From Nostoc sp. LPT (GTDB lineage: Bacteria > Cyanobacteriota > Cyanobacteriia > Cyanobacteriales > Nostocaceae): DNA of 64,000 bases. How positions within the stretch are numbered: position 1 is the first letter of the stretch; each line of letters opens with the position of its first letter. Positions 14,917-23,948 of this stretch are shown one piece after another. The stretch spans positions 29,799 through 93,798 of the forward strand of contig NZ_JABXKF010000166.1 in NCBI RefSeq assembly GCF_017115165.1, in the 5' to 3' direction. Under the pieces are notes generated by a model that was given only the letters and a program-made list of their open reading frames with translations, searched no databases and was not told where the DNA came from. The translations under genes were made by a program, and so were the position numbers.

Positions 14917-16296
14917 TTATTTATGTTGATCTGTGGTTTTATTGTCAACACTTTTCCTGCGCCAAGCTGGTTTCACCACCTGACGACTACGGGCAATTAC
15001 TAGAGAATTATCAGGTACATCTTCTGTCACAGTAGAACCAGCGGCGATATAGACATCATCTCCCAAGGTGAGTGGAGCTACTAAAACGCTATTGGCCCCA
15101 GTTTTTGTCCGATCGCCTATTTTGGTGCGATGTTTCTTCACGCCGTCATAGTTGGCAGTAATTGTACCAGCACCAATATTCACCTGATTGCCGACAACAG
15201 TATCGCCTATATATGACAAATGTGCTGCATTGGTGCGATCGCCTAATTGCGTATTTTTCAATTCCACAAAATTCCCCACACGGCAACCAGCACCCACCTG
15301 TACCTGACCGCGCAAATGAGTATAAGGACCAATTTGGCTTCCGGCCTGCACGGTGCTATTTATGACTACTGAATATTGCACTGTGACATTTTCACTTAAC
15401 TGACTATTTTCAATTAAACTCCCTGGCCCGATGTGACTTCCTGTTTGAATTACCGTATTTCCCCGCAGGTGAGTTTGGGGTTCAATAATTACATCCGGCT
15501 GCAATTCCACTGTTTCATCAATGGTGATGCTTGTGGGGTCGATGAGGGTGACACCTGCCAGCATCCATTTTTCCTTGACTCGTTTTTGCAAAATTTCGGA
15601 TGCTGTTGCTAGTTGCAGGCGATCGTTGATGCCGAGAATTTCTTGATAATCTTCCACATCCACTGCCATTACTTGTCCCACCTGAGTCACGGCATCGGTA
15701 AGATAGTATTCTTTTTGGGCATTGTTTGCCTGGAGGTGGGGAAGCACCTTTGCCAAATCTGGCCAGCGGAAGCAATAAACTCCAGCGTTAATCCGCTGAT
15801 TTTGTCTTTGAGCAGCTGTACAATCCTTGTGTTCGACCATTTGCTGCACAATATTTTCATCGTTACAAAAAACGCGCCCGTAGCCTGTGGGGTCAGGTAG
15901 GTGCGAGGTGAGAATAGTGGCAGCGTTTTGATTTCGGATGTGAGTTTGTAACATCTGCTTAAGAGTTTCGCTACGTATTAACGGTAAATCGCCGTTAAGT
16001 ACCAGCAAATCTCCAGTGTAATTTTCCAAGTGAGGAAGTAATTGCTGGATAGCATGACCCGTCCCCAATTGCACAGTCTGTTCGACAAACTCCAAACTGG
16101 GAATTGAATGCATGGCGGCTTGCACTTCCTCGGATTGATATCCCACAATCATGATTCGCCGTGAGGGCGAAAGTGGTTCTACACTTTCGAGAACTCTCTT
16201 TAATAGCGATCGCCCACCCAAAGAATGTAAAACCTTGGGTAAGCGTGATTTCATCCGTGTGCCGCGTCCTGCCGCTAGAATTGCTACAACTACCAT
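14917..16296 (-). CDS. glmU: Bifunctional GlmU: GlcNAc-1-P uridyltransferase / GlcN-1-P acetyltransferase
   Basis: GlmU makes UDP-GlcNAc for peptidoglycan and outer-membrane glycans: it acetylates glucosamine-1-phosphate and then couples it to UTP. The 459-residue product has the N-terminal nucleotidyltransferase signature LAAGRGTRMKSRLPKVLH (residues 7-24), the metal-site NGDLPL near 100, and GTGHAIQQ. From about residue 250 a left-handed beta-helix of hexapeptide repeats follows (IGPYTHLRG, VGNFVELKN, GAGTITANYDG). The acetyltransferase His/Lys/Asn residues lie in LSYIGDTVVG and NYDGVKKHRTK. The length matches the family (about 450-460). It is a single gene with about 110 bp to the DUF29-like gene downstream. 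Confidence 0.97.
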   Translation of the reverse strand: MVVVAILAAGRGTRMKSRLPKVLHSLGGRSLLKRVLESVEPLSPSRRIMIVGYQSEEVQAAMHSIPSLEFVEQTVQLGTGHAIQQLLPHLENYTGDLLVLNGDLPLIRSETLKQMLQTHIRNQNAATILTSHLPDPTGYGRVFCNDENIVQQMVEHKDCTAAQRQNQRINAGVYCFRWPDLAKVLPHLQANNAQKEYYLTDAVTQVGQVMAVDVEDYQEILGINDRLQLATASEILQKRVKEKWMLAGVTLIDPTSITIDETVELQPDVIIEPQTHLRGNTVIQTGSHIGPGSLIENSQLSENVTVQYSVVINSTVQAGSQIGPYTHLRGQVQVGAGCRVGNFVELKNTQLGDRTNAAHLSYIGDTVVGNQVNIGAGTITANYDGVKKHRTKIGDRTKTGANSVLVAPLTLGDDVYIAAGSTVTEDVPDNSLVIARSRQVVKPAWRRKSVDNKTTDQHK

Positions 16297-16499
16297 AATT
16301 AGCTATCAGCTATCAGTGAAATTGTGATTAATGCTGTTGGTACTTTAAAATCTCGGCTCAAATCATACCAGCTAATTATAGAAGACTGAAAATATCAAAG
16401 GAGTCAGAATTCAATAGTCGGTATAATTTCACTCCTCAAAAGTGGAGATTACCATAATACCAATTAGCGTTGATTACAGCAGCTACAAATCATTACTCC

Positions 16500-17744
16500 C
16501 TATTCCCCACTCTTGCCTTTTTGCTGACAATAGTAAATAAACTCTGCAAACTGCTGCATTAGTTTCGGATTACGCCAACCAAAATCAGCTTCTTCTTGCA
16601 TCACTAAAAGGGCTTCTGCTGAAGTAAAAGCTCTTTTGTAAGGTCGTTCGCTAGTTAGGGCATCGTAAATATCAATTAACTGAAATACTTGCGCTAGGTA
16701 GGGAATATCATCCCCCTTGAGTCGATCGGGGTAGCCTGAGCCATCCCAGCGTTCGTGGTGATGACGAATAATCGGAATTACACCGCGCATACTTCGTAGT
16801 GGTTGGCAGATTTTTTCTCCAATCAAAACGTGCTGCTGCATAATTTGCCAATCTTCGGGGGTAAGTTTGCCTTTTTTTAGCAGTACAGCATCGGGAATAC
16901 CTACCTTACCGATATCGTGGAGATAACCACCCCACATCAAATCTCGAATTTGATAGCGTGAGAGGTTGAGGTATTCACCAAAAACTTGTCCCAGTTTTAC
17001 TAGACGTTCGCAATGGTTGCCTGTATTGGGATCGCGGCTTTCAATGGACATGGCAATAGAAAACAGTACTTGTTCGGCATGGTCTAAATCTTCGTTCAGA
17101 CGCTTCTGCCGCACCAAGGACTTTACACGCGCCGCTAGTTCCACCCGATCAAAGGGTTTGGTGAGAAAATCATCTGCTCCAACTTCAATTCCCCGAATGC
17201 GCGATCGCCTGTCATTTAACGCTGTAATAAAAATTACTGGGATTAGTCTAGTCTGCTCATCCTGTTTAAGCAATTGGCACACTTCAAATCCATCCATTCC
17301 TGGCATCATTACATCCAGCAAAATCAAATCTGGTTGTTTTTGAGTTACCAATCCCACAACAATAGAACCACTGTCCGCCTCCATTACTTCGTATCCTTCC
17401 ATCCCCAAGAGGGCAACAGCAGTCATCCGACTGGCGGCATGATCGTCAACTACTAAAACCTTCGGCGGATCTAAATCAAACCCATTCACTTTAGAACCTT
17501 TGGCTTGTAGTGTTTTAGAGACCAATGAATCATCACCACAATTAACATCAGATTTTATCCAAGAAGACATTGCTTGCCTATCTTCAAGCATAAGATCTCC
17601 TTGAGATAAGCCTAAAGAAGAACCCTCCGCATTTTGCGATTCCACGGCATGATTTGAACCGATACTCTTCACTGTGCTAATGGGGTTTGACCCATTAACA
17701 ATTTTTTCTGTAAAGCCTGTATGGTTGGATTTCCATTGAATCAC
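16500..17744 (-). CDS. Response regulator with HD-GYP phosphodiesterase domain
   Basis: Residues about 92-210 form a receiver domain: acidic pair VVDDH, phospho-acceptor in ILLDVMMPGMDGF (Asp about 140), Thr in FITA, Lys in LTKPFD. After a short coiled helix comes an HD-GYP domain with GNHCERL, HDIGKVGIP (HD pair about 275) and HHHERWDGSGYP, and all metal ligands appear intact. Such RpfG-type proteins degrade cyclic-di-GMP to GMP in response to a sensor kinase. The first 90 residues are low-conservation and polar with no recognised domain; an internal ATG (residue 52) could also serve as start. No kinase is adjacent. Confidence 0.92.
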   Translation of the reverse strand: MIQWKSNHTGFTEKIVNGSNPISTVKSIGSNHAVESQNAEGSSLGLSQGDLMLEDRQAMSSWIKSDVNCGDDSLVSKTLQAKGSKVNGFDLDPPKVLVVDDHAASRMTAVALLGMEGYEVMEADSGSIVVGLVTQKQPDLILLDVMMPGMDGFEVCQLLKQDEQTRLIPVIFITALNDRRSRIRGIEVGADDFLTKPFDRVELAARVKSLVRQKRLNEDLDHAEQVLFSIAMSIESRDPNTGNHCERLVKLGQVFGEYLNLSRYQIRDLMWGGYLHDIGKVGIPDAVLLKKGKLTPEDWQIMQQHVLIGEKICQPLRSMRGVIPIIRHHHERWDGSGYPDRLKGDDIPYLAQVFQLIDIYDALTSERPYKRAFTSAEALLVMQEEADFGWRNPKLMQQFAEFIYYCQQKGKSGE

Positions 17745-18256
17745 AAAGGCACTCCAAGTTTTTGCACAAGTTAGTTAACAGTGTCAGATTTTAAAAACAA
17801 ATTTAAGATTCGACTGTATCTGAGTCAGAGTTTCGATATGGATTATGCATGATGTCAAGCTGCCGCTCGGAATTTTTCGCAGCATGTATCTTTTATGTTA
17901 AGAACAAGGTGGATTTTGTTGTCAAATTTTTTGCTTCTAATTCCAGTATGATAAATTCTCACAAATGTTAAATCAGGTTTTTTACGGAGATTTTTTAGCC
18001 TTGTGGCGTCAGAAAGCGTTATAATTGACTCTTTTATATCGAAATATCGGATTTTGAGTTTCAAGTCTGTATAGTAATCATTGTAATCATTAAATATAAA
18101 TGTTTTTACTTACTCTGTTATAGCAATACTCAAGTACTGTTAAACAGTATGTAATCTCGAATACTAACATATAGATAAGCTATTCGGCTCGTAAAAACTC
18201 GTTGAATTAGGCTTGCAGTCCCTAAGTGTAGCATATTGTATTATATTGCAATCAAA
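17745..18256. other. Intergenic region between convergent/divergent genes, no sure gene
   Basis: About 500 bp, AT-rich. A 69-codon minus-strand frame (17855-18064) exists but has no clear ribosome-binding site and no recognised domain; I do not call it. A short direct repeat GTAATCATT occurs near 18073-18090. Confidence 0.4.
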
Positions 18257-19180
18257 CTACAAACTAGTTCCCATCAAATCCCTACCTTGTGTTCCCAATA
18301 GCCACCTTTTTCGCCAATGGGAGGCAGGTTCTAGGCAAGAGATTTGTTGCTCTTGTTGTCGCCGCCTGACTATGACTTCGGTTGAATCGCTCAATTGAGG
18401 ATCGCGATAGGGAATAGCAGCACGAGTTAGCAAGTGTTCTTTTTCAAGTTCTGAGAGGGTAGTCAGTGGGGAGTGGTGTTTAGACTCAGCATTTTTAGAA
18501 TGTGTTGCCACTGTACCAGGCGATCGCCTTCCTACGGGTGGGGTAGAACCTATCACCAAGCCAGCAGACAAAAGTGCTGTGCGTACAGTAGCAGCACAAG
18601 AATAGGTGGCTAATAAACCATCTGGATGTAAGCACAATGACAGCTGTTTAATAAATTCAACAGTCCATAATTGAGGACACTGTGGTGGTGAAAAGGGATC
18701 GAGGAAAATTGCATCTGCCCAGAAACCCGACTGACGTACTAAAGTTATCGTAGTTCTAGCATCGCCAATTAGTAGCTTCGCTTTCAGGCAAGGTGTTTGT
18801 ACTTGATGCTCAAAAGCTAGCTTTTTCAAAATTTCAATATAGTTACAGTTCCAATTGTCGAACAACTGATGAGCGATCGCCGCTTGTGGCACCACTGGAT
18901 TCAGTTCTAAACCGATTACTTCAACACAACAACTAGGATTCACTGCCCAAATTGTTTGCAAAGCAGCAGCCGTGTTATATCCTAGACCATAACAAACATC
19001 TAATAGTCGCAAGATTGGTTTTTGCGCTGCTGTAGCCAGTTGAGTAGGTTCCACAAACTTGCAAAAACTCTCCTGCTGCGCTCCAGAATGGCTGTGAAAC
19101 GATTCACCAAACTCTTGAGAGACAAAGGTGAAAGAACCATCTGCTGTTAACTTAGGTGTAAAATTTTCTAAGTTTGACAT
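18257..19180 (-). CDS. mnmD: tRNA 5-methylaminomethyl-2-thiouridine methyltransferase (MnmD/MnmC2-like)
   Basis: The protein from the ATG at 19180 starts MSNLENFTPKLTADGSFTF, followed by the family pattern GESFHSHSGAQQESFCKFV. The SAM-binding motif I is LLDVCYGLGYNTAAA, the acidic motif GLELNP, and the catalytic-site segment FLDPFSPPQCPQLWT. This family transfers the last methyl group in mnm5s2U34 synthesis at the wobble base of several tRNAs. The fused FAD oxidoreductase half of gammaproteobacterial MnmC is absent, as expected outside that group. An upstream in-frame ATG (19249) would add 23 residues of poor quality. The stretch at residues about 235-270 (THSKNAESKHHSPLTT) is a repeat-derived linker not typical of the family. 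Confidence 0.8.
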   Translation of the reverse strand: MSNLENFTPKLTADGSFTFVSQEFGESFHSHSGAQQESFCKFVEPTQLATAAQKPILRLLDVCYGLGYNTAAALQTIWAVNPSCCVEVIGLELNPVVPQAAIAHQLFDNWNCNYIEILKKLAFEHQVQTPCLKAKLLIGDARTTITLVRQSGFWADAIFLDPFSPPQCPQLWTVEFIKQLSLCLHPDGLLATYSCAATVRTALLSAGLVIGSTPPVGRRSPGTVATHSKNAESKHHSPLTTLSELEKEHLLTRAAIPYRDPQLSDSTEVIVRRRQQEQQISCLEPASHWRKRWLLGTQGRDLMGTSL

Positions 19181-19296
19181 TTTAACAAAAAAACTAAATA
19201 ATGACCGATACCTTTGATTAATATTGAGTAATAAATATAACTTATTCATTCAGTATTAGGCAAAGAGGAACTGTTTTACCCAATGCCCCATGCCCC

Positions 19297-20118
19297 ATGC
19301 CCAATCCTCAATTTATTGTTTCGCCATCTTGGCTGTTTGAACATCTAGAAGATCCGCAAGTCGTTATTGTGGATTGTCGCTTTTCTTTAGCCGATCCACA
19401 ACTAGGACAACAACAGTATCAAACAAGTCATATAGAGGGGTCATATTATCTAGATTTGAATCAGGATCTTTCCAGTCCAGTGGGTAAGCATGGTGGAAGA
19501 CATCCTTTACCTAACCCTAATGATATAGCTAACAAATTGGCAGCGATTGGGGTAAATTACCAAAAAAGTTTAGTTGTAGCTTATGATGATTCGCGCTTTG
19601 CCTTTGCGGCTCGTCTATGGTGGCTGTTGCACTATCTAGGACACGAGCAAGTAGCAGTACTGGATGGCGGCTTGGCTGGATGGCAAAAAGCTGGGTATTC
19701 TGTTACAGATGTTATTCCTCCCCCCCGAATGGGTACGTTTGTCGCTCAAGTACAAACAGAAAAGGTGGTAGATATTACAGCGGTGAAAAGCCGGAAAGAT
19801 AGCCACGAGGTAGCATTGGTAGATTCAAGAGAGAGCGATCGCTACCGAGGCGAAGGAGAGTCTATCGATCCGATTGCTGGACATATTCCCGGTGCAGTCA
19901 ACTATCCCTGGCAAGAAGTTACAGACTCTTCCGGCTACCTACTCCCTCCAGAAGAACAACGGCGTCGGTGGGAAAAGCTAGAAACAGCCGCAGAAATCTT
20001 GGTATATTGCGGTTCTGGCGTTACTGCTTGTGTGAATTTACTTTCTTTAGAATTAGCTGGTATTAGCAAGGGTAAACTTTATGCTGGTAGCTGGAGTGAT
20101 TGGATTTCCTATTTATAG
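19297..20118 (+). CDS. sseA: Thiosulfate / 3-mercaptopyruvate sulfurtransferase, two rhodanese domains
   Basis: A 273-residue tandem rhodanese. The N-terminal domain (about 5-120) has the DCRFSLADP start and an HIEGSYYLDLNQDLS segment but no active Cys. The C-terminal domain (about 150-270) has VDSRESDRYRGE, AGHIPGAVNYPW and the catalytic loop YCGSGVTACVNLL with the persulfide-forming Cys. CGSGVTA is the loop usually seen in mercaptopyruvate sulfurtransferases, CRKGVTA in thiosulfate ones, so the former is favoured. The start ATG lies within a CCCCATGCCC short-repeat run; the repeat copy supplies the start codon and first residues. Confidence 0.92.
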   Translation: MPNPQFIVSPSWLFEHLEDPQVVIVDCRFSLADPQLGQQQYQTSHIEGSYYLDLNQDLSSPVGKHGGRHPLPNPNDIANKLAAIGVNYQKSLVVAYDDSRFAFAARLWWLLHYLGHEQVAVLDGGLAGWQKAGYSVTDVIPPPRMGTFVAQVQTEKVVDITAVKSRKDSHEVALVDSRESDRYRGEGESIDPIAGHIPGAVNYPWQEVTDSSGYLLPPEEQRRRWEKLETAAEILVYCGSGVTACVNLLSLELAGISKGKLYAGSWSDWISYL

Positions 20119-20200
20119 TCATTGGTCATTGGTGATTGGTCATTAGTTTTTAATAAAGGATAAATCACAAAGGACAAATGACTAATGACAAAGGACAAAT
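20119..20200. repeat. Heptamer-type short tandem repeats (TCATTGG/ATGACTA family)
   Basis: Degenerate copies of TCATTGG, TGATTGG, then GGACAAATGAC and TAATGACAAAGGAC fill the space between convergent genes. Such repeats are typical intergenic filler in Nostoc-type genomes. Confidence 0.6.
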
Positions 20201-20201
20201 T

Positions 20202-21518
20202 TCAAAACCTACCTAATTGCAAACTGTAATTAATAGTGAAGAACCAGCCATCAAAATCAATGTTTTCGGCGGTTGAACTACCTAAACTTACTCCAGCCTG
20301 CATATTCATATTAATGGTGTCGGATATTTGGTAATTTAAGTGTCCGAATAGCCGATAAAATTCGTCTTCTCGATCGCGCTGTGTAAAGTCTGATAAATTC
20401 ATTTGGTAGCCAATACCAACCTGGAGAGGCTTTTGCAAGTAGTAGTTGAGAGACACCCAAAAGGAATTGATTATCCGATTACGACTTTGGGGATCAGCAA
20501 AATTTACATTCAATTCGTAGAAGCTATCTAGGGTTAATCTTGAAGTTAAGGGATCTCGGCGTCCCAAAGACAGTTGTAGGGAATTTTCATTTAAAAAGCG
20601 ATCGCCTGCTTTGAAGCTATCGAAGCGATCGCTGCTGTTGGCATAAAATAACTGTTGATTGCTCCAACTGATTTCTCCAAACATTCGTTGGGATAGCTGC
20701 TGGTAAATACCGAGATTGAATCTCACCTGGTTGTAATGATATTCTGATTGATTTATATAACGAATCAGATTGCCATCAATTGAGCCATTTACAAAAGTCT
20801 TAGATCCTAAAGGAAAATATGTAGAGGCTAGTGTCAGTCCAGAAATAATTAAACCATCTTCTATGGGACTATCATTTGAGGAAAAAATGTTACTTGTTTG
20901 GAAGTAGCCGACACGTCCTTGTAGATAGCCGATAGGTTTAAATTTAGGTACGGGTTGTTCTGTCGGTGGTGGTAGCTGTTGTTCTAGAGGTCGTAACCGC
21001 ACCCGTAACCCCAATTCGCGATCGCTATTAGATTCAAACGGTTGTTTTGGCGATCGTAGCAGTTCTATCAACCTCTCTAGCCTTTGGGAATATTCTATCT
21101 CAGGTAAATTTAATAGTTGCTCTTTTGAGTCTGAAGGAGATATGGGCACATTATTTGGCTGCGATTCTAGCTGTGGCGGGTCATTTTGCTTTTGAGTATC
21201 TATCGGTTCTTCGGTTTGATCTGGGATTTGACTCGTTTCTGGTGTTTGCTGTGCCAGATTTAACGGCATCCGAGAATCTAAAGTATGTGACTCACTCGAC
21301 AGCTTGCACAAAGAGTTAATTGCCTTTTGCTCCAATTTATGACATAACTGCTCATGAGTTACCTGTGTAGTTGCTAAATTATTAGGATGCCAAACATCTG
21401 TAATTGCAGATTCTGTCGCATCTACTCTAATGCAACACCAGGTTCCACCACTGGACGTTAACAAAATACAAAAAAACAAATTTTTCCAGTTCTTAAGTCG
21501 CATCTGGTTAGATCGCAT
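20202..21518 (-). CDS. Outer-membrane beta-barrel protein, function unknown
   Basis: From the ATG at 21518 (a TTG lies further upstream and another ATG at 21503) the product has a signal-like start (LKNWKNLFFCILLTSSGG) and then a long Gln/Pro/Ser-rich linker (about residues 60-190). The C-terminal 250 residues alternate polar and hydrophobic positions with many aromatic strand ends (YLQGRVGYFQTS, FWVSLNYYLQKP, YRLFGHLNYQIS) and end with ...FFTINYSLQLGRF. A terminal Phe after alternating residues is the signal for beta-barrel insertion. It is not a recognised porin of the SLH type. It may be a surface or transport barrel. Divergent to the FecR-like gene about 0.6 kb away. Confidence 0.75.
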   Translation of the reverse strand: MRSNQMRLKNWKNLFFCILLTSSGGTWCCIRVDATESAITDVWHPNNLATTQVTHEQLCHKLEQKAINSLCKLSSESHTLDSRMPLNLAQQTPETSQIPDQTEEPIDTQKQNDPPQLESQPNNVPISPSDSKEQLLNLPEIEYSQRLERLIELLRSPKQPFESNSDRELGLRVRLRPLEQQLPPPTEQPVPKFKPIGYLQGRVGYFQTSNIFSSNDSPIEDGLIISGLTLASTYFPLGSKTFVNGSIDGNLIRYINQSEYHYNQVRFNLGIYQQLSQRMFGEISWSNQQLFYANSSDRFDSFKAGDRFLNENSLQLSLGRRDPLTSRLTLDSFYELNVNFADPQSRNRIINSFWVSLNYYLQKPLQVGIGYQMNLSDFTQRDREDEFYRLFGHLNYQISDTINMNMQAGVSLGSSTAENIDFDGWFFTINYSLQLGRF

Positions 21519-21548
21519 TAATTGCGTTTGGCAAATGTAGACCCACAA

Positions 21549-22152
21549 GCTGTATCGGAAGTTCCGACTACAAAGATACAGTTGATTGCATCTATTTTAG
21601 CTTTGTAGGTATATACTTAGACTACAAACTAAAATTGCTGCTTTTCGGATTTTTTCCCAGATTTTTTGTAAAACTGAGATGCTATCATGAAATTGCTGTT
21701 TAAATTTTAGTGAAATACAGCTAGTGGGTAATTTCACAACAAATCCTTAGCAAGTTATTGTCCCCCATAATTAACGATCCTCTAGCTGAACTGATTATAA
21801 AGGATTATATGTAAGACACTTCTGATTTAATTGTTTATATCAAATACTAACTTTTGAATCTGCTACAGACTTTATTGCATATAATTTCAGGTTCACAAGG
21901 AAAACTTAAATCAAATAAATACATATAGTAATCCAAATTTGATTTATGAACTTGCTTACATAGATAAGGAATAGATGGACACGAAAAAAGGTAATAGATG
22001 TTTACTAAGTTTTTTCAAAAATCAAACATGAGTCATTATTTTATTGATTATCTATTTTATGCATTAAATCTAAATCAAAATTTAAACTAATTTACCTAAA
22101 AAACTATTACAACAATTAGGATTAGCTTAAAATTTAATTTTTATGATATTAG
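21549..22152. other. Divergent intergenic region, no gene seen
   Basis: This 600-bp AT-rich stretch separates the divergent barrel and FecR-like genes and must hold both promoters. I found no coding frame, tRNA or notable hairpin. Confidence 0.4.
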
Positions 22153-22176
22153 TTGAAAGTCAACATTTCTCAAACT

Positions 22177-23613
22177 ATGTTTTATAAATCGTTTCCATTA
22201 TTAGTGATTGGTTTATGGGGAGTTATAGTACTGCCTTTGCCAAATCGGGTAAGTGCTACAACTCCTCTAACGCGAGCAGAGATTCAGAACCTCCGCAACA
22301 TCGTACAACTGATACCCAAAGATAAATTGAAGAAACGTCCTGCACGCAAATTAGATGCAATGACTCCTGGGGACGGGCTGTCAACTGGTCAAGCTTCCCT
22401 AGCGGATTTGCGTTTTAATGATGGCTCTTTGGCACGAGTTGGAGAACAGGCGTTATTTCAATTTTTGCCGAAGACTCGTGACTTTAAACTGACAAACGGG
22501 ACTGTGTTGTTGCTCATCCCACCAGGAAAGGGGCAAACACGTATACAAACACCAAATGCAGCAGCAGCAATTCGTGGTTCAGCATTATTTGTACGCTACG
22601 ACCAACAAACAGACACCACGATTGTGGGTGCGCTGACAAATAGCGGCATTGAAGTTTTTAACAAGAAAGGTTCTCAAAGCCAGGTGTTGGAAGCAGGGCA
22701 AATGGTGATTATAATTAAAGGCGAATTTCAGAGGTTATATGATTTTGATTTAAGAAATTTTTATGAAACGAGCCAGATGGTTCGGGAACTTGATTTGAAC
22801 AGGCAGAATCCTGTGCCTACACCCGATCCTGCAATCACCAGTGTTCAAGCCGAAACTGCTGCGGCTTTGGAAGCACAACCACCGATAAAAGGCGAGGGAG
22901 TAATTGAAAACCCCTCTTTTGTGCAGCTAACTCCTAGTCCTTCAAATTTGTCTAGTAGTAAAGACAATTCTTCAGCAAACTCTTCAGAGAAAACAGGAGA
23001 AGCCTCGACAAATACTAACCAGCAGAGTGTACCAAGTAGTAACAACAGCAAAGTAAACACTGAGGATAGTAGCGTTGGTGCTGATTCTAGTCCAACCCTA
23101 ACACCAACTCAAAACTCGTCAACAGAAAACCCGACAAATAAAAATCCGCAAAATAACACATTACCAATCAGCCCAACAAATCCAACACTCGTAACCCCAA
23201 CAGATCCAACACCTGTAACCCCAACACCCGTAACCTCAACAGATCCAACACCTGTAACCCCAACACCCGTAACCTCAACAGATCCAACACCTGTAACCCC
23301 AACACCCGTAACCTCAACAGATCCAACACCTGTAACCCCAACACCCGTAACCTCAACAGATCCAACACCTGTAACCCCAACACCCGTAACCTCAACAGAT
23401 CCAACACCTGTAACCCCAACACCCGTAACCTCAACAGATCCAACACCTGTAACCCCAACAGATTCAACACCCGTAACCCCAACAAATCCAACACCTGTAA
23501 CCCCAACACCCGTAACCCCAACAAATCCAACACCTGTAACCCCAACAAATCCAACACCCGTAACCCCAACAAATCCAACACCCGTAACCCCAACAGAATC
23601 TCCAAGCACATAA
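22177..23613 (+). CDS. Exported FecR-domain protein with Pro/Thr repeat tail
   Basis: The ATG at 22177 gives a clean signal peptide (FPLLVIGLWGVIVLPLPNRVSA); a TTG 24 bp upstream is possible. Residues about 40-190 form a FecR-type fold: GDGLSTGQASLADLRFNDGS, NGTVLLLIPPGKGQTRIQT, AAIRGSALFVRYD, then VLEAGQMVII. In cyanobacteria such proteins are periplasmic or surface-bound, not iron-dicitrate regulators. After a polar region rich in Ser/Asn comes a long tail of repeats built on DPTPVTPTPVTST (13 residues), probably an extended wall-spanning spacer. Antisense frames across the repeats are artefacts of base composition. Confidence 0.82.
   Translation: MFYKSFPLLVIGLWGVIVLPLPNRVSATTPLTRAEIQNLRNIVQLIPKDKLKKRPARKLDAMTPGDGLSTGQASLADLRFNDGSLARVGEQALFQFLPKTRDFKLTNGTVLLLIPPGKGQTRIQTPNAAAAIRGSALFVRYDQQTDTTIVGALTNSGIEVFNKKGSQSQVLEAGQMVIIIKGEFQRLYDFDLRNFYETSQMVRELDLNRQNPVPTPDPAITSVQAETAAALEAQPPIKGEGVIENPSFVQLTPSPSNLSSSKDNSSANSSEKTGEASTNTNQQSVPSSNNSKVNTEDSSVGADSSPTLTPTQNSSTENPTNKNPQNNTLPISPTNPTLVTPTDPTPVTPTPVTSTDPTPVTPTPVTSTDPTPVTPTPVTSTDPTPVTPTPVTSTDPTPVTPTPVTSTDPTPVTPTPVTSTDPTPVTPTDSTPVTPTNPTPVTPTPVTPTNPTPVTPTNPTPVTPTNPTPVTPTESPST
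23176..23602 (+). repeat. 39-bp coding tandem repeat in the FecR-like gene
   Basis: The unit (key bases CCTCAACAGATCC...CCTGTAACC) occurs six times nearly identically, followed by degenerate 24-27-bp variants with ACAAATCC instead of ACAGATCC. Near-identity at synonymous positions shows recent expansion. The count probably differs between strains. Confidence 0.85.
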
Positions 23614-23693
23614 AACTGCTAATGGGTAAAAAATGCTCTGCGATCGCCGAAGGCAGTACGTTTTGTCATAATTTTGCGTAAGTCCTGTGGAAC

Positions 23694-23861
23694 TTAGCTG
23701 CTCCAATGCAGTAGCAGTAGTACAGACTTATGCTCGACCAGGGGTAGAACTATAACAACTGTTAACTACTGCCTCTAAAGCCGCTAAAGCAAAAAGTGAT
23801 ATTCCCTACGACCAGATAGCATCTGCTAACGCTAGATTAAATCAAGGACAGGACTTACACA
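23694..23861 (+). pseudogene. Possible coding remnant, flanked by an 11-bp inverted repeat
   Basis: One plus-strand frame reads CSNAVAVVQTYARPGVEL, a TAA, then QLLTTASKAAKAKSDIPYD and on to NARLNQGQDL, which looks like protein-coding composition broken by a stop. GTAAGTCCTGT (about 23679) and ACAGGACTTAC (about 23847) flank it as perfect inverted repeats. I do not recognise the parent protein. It could be a gene relic or chance. Confidence 0.3.
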
Positions 23862-23948
23862 GGGTTCACCAGAATCCTTATATAGTTCAATCAGGTTCTG
23901 TATGTAAGTTCCCAGGAACTAACTTGTTGCTAAAGAGAACATAAACTT

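Noticed and set aside
17855..18064. 69-codon minus-strand frame
   Set aside because: No ribosome-binding site, no recognised domain, and a basic composition typical of chance AT-rich frames. It could be a remnant but cannot be supported.
23109..23611. Long antisense frames rich in Val/Gly or Leu
   Set aside because: They run across the 39-bp repeats in all frames because the repeat has no stop codons on the other strand; an artefact of repeat composition.
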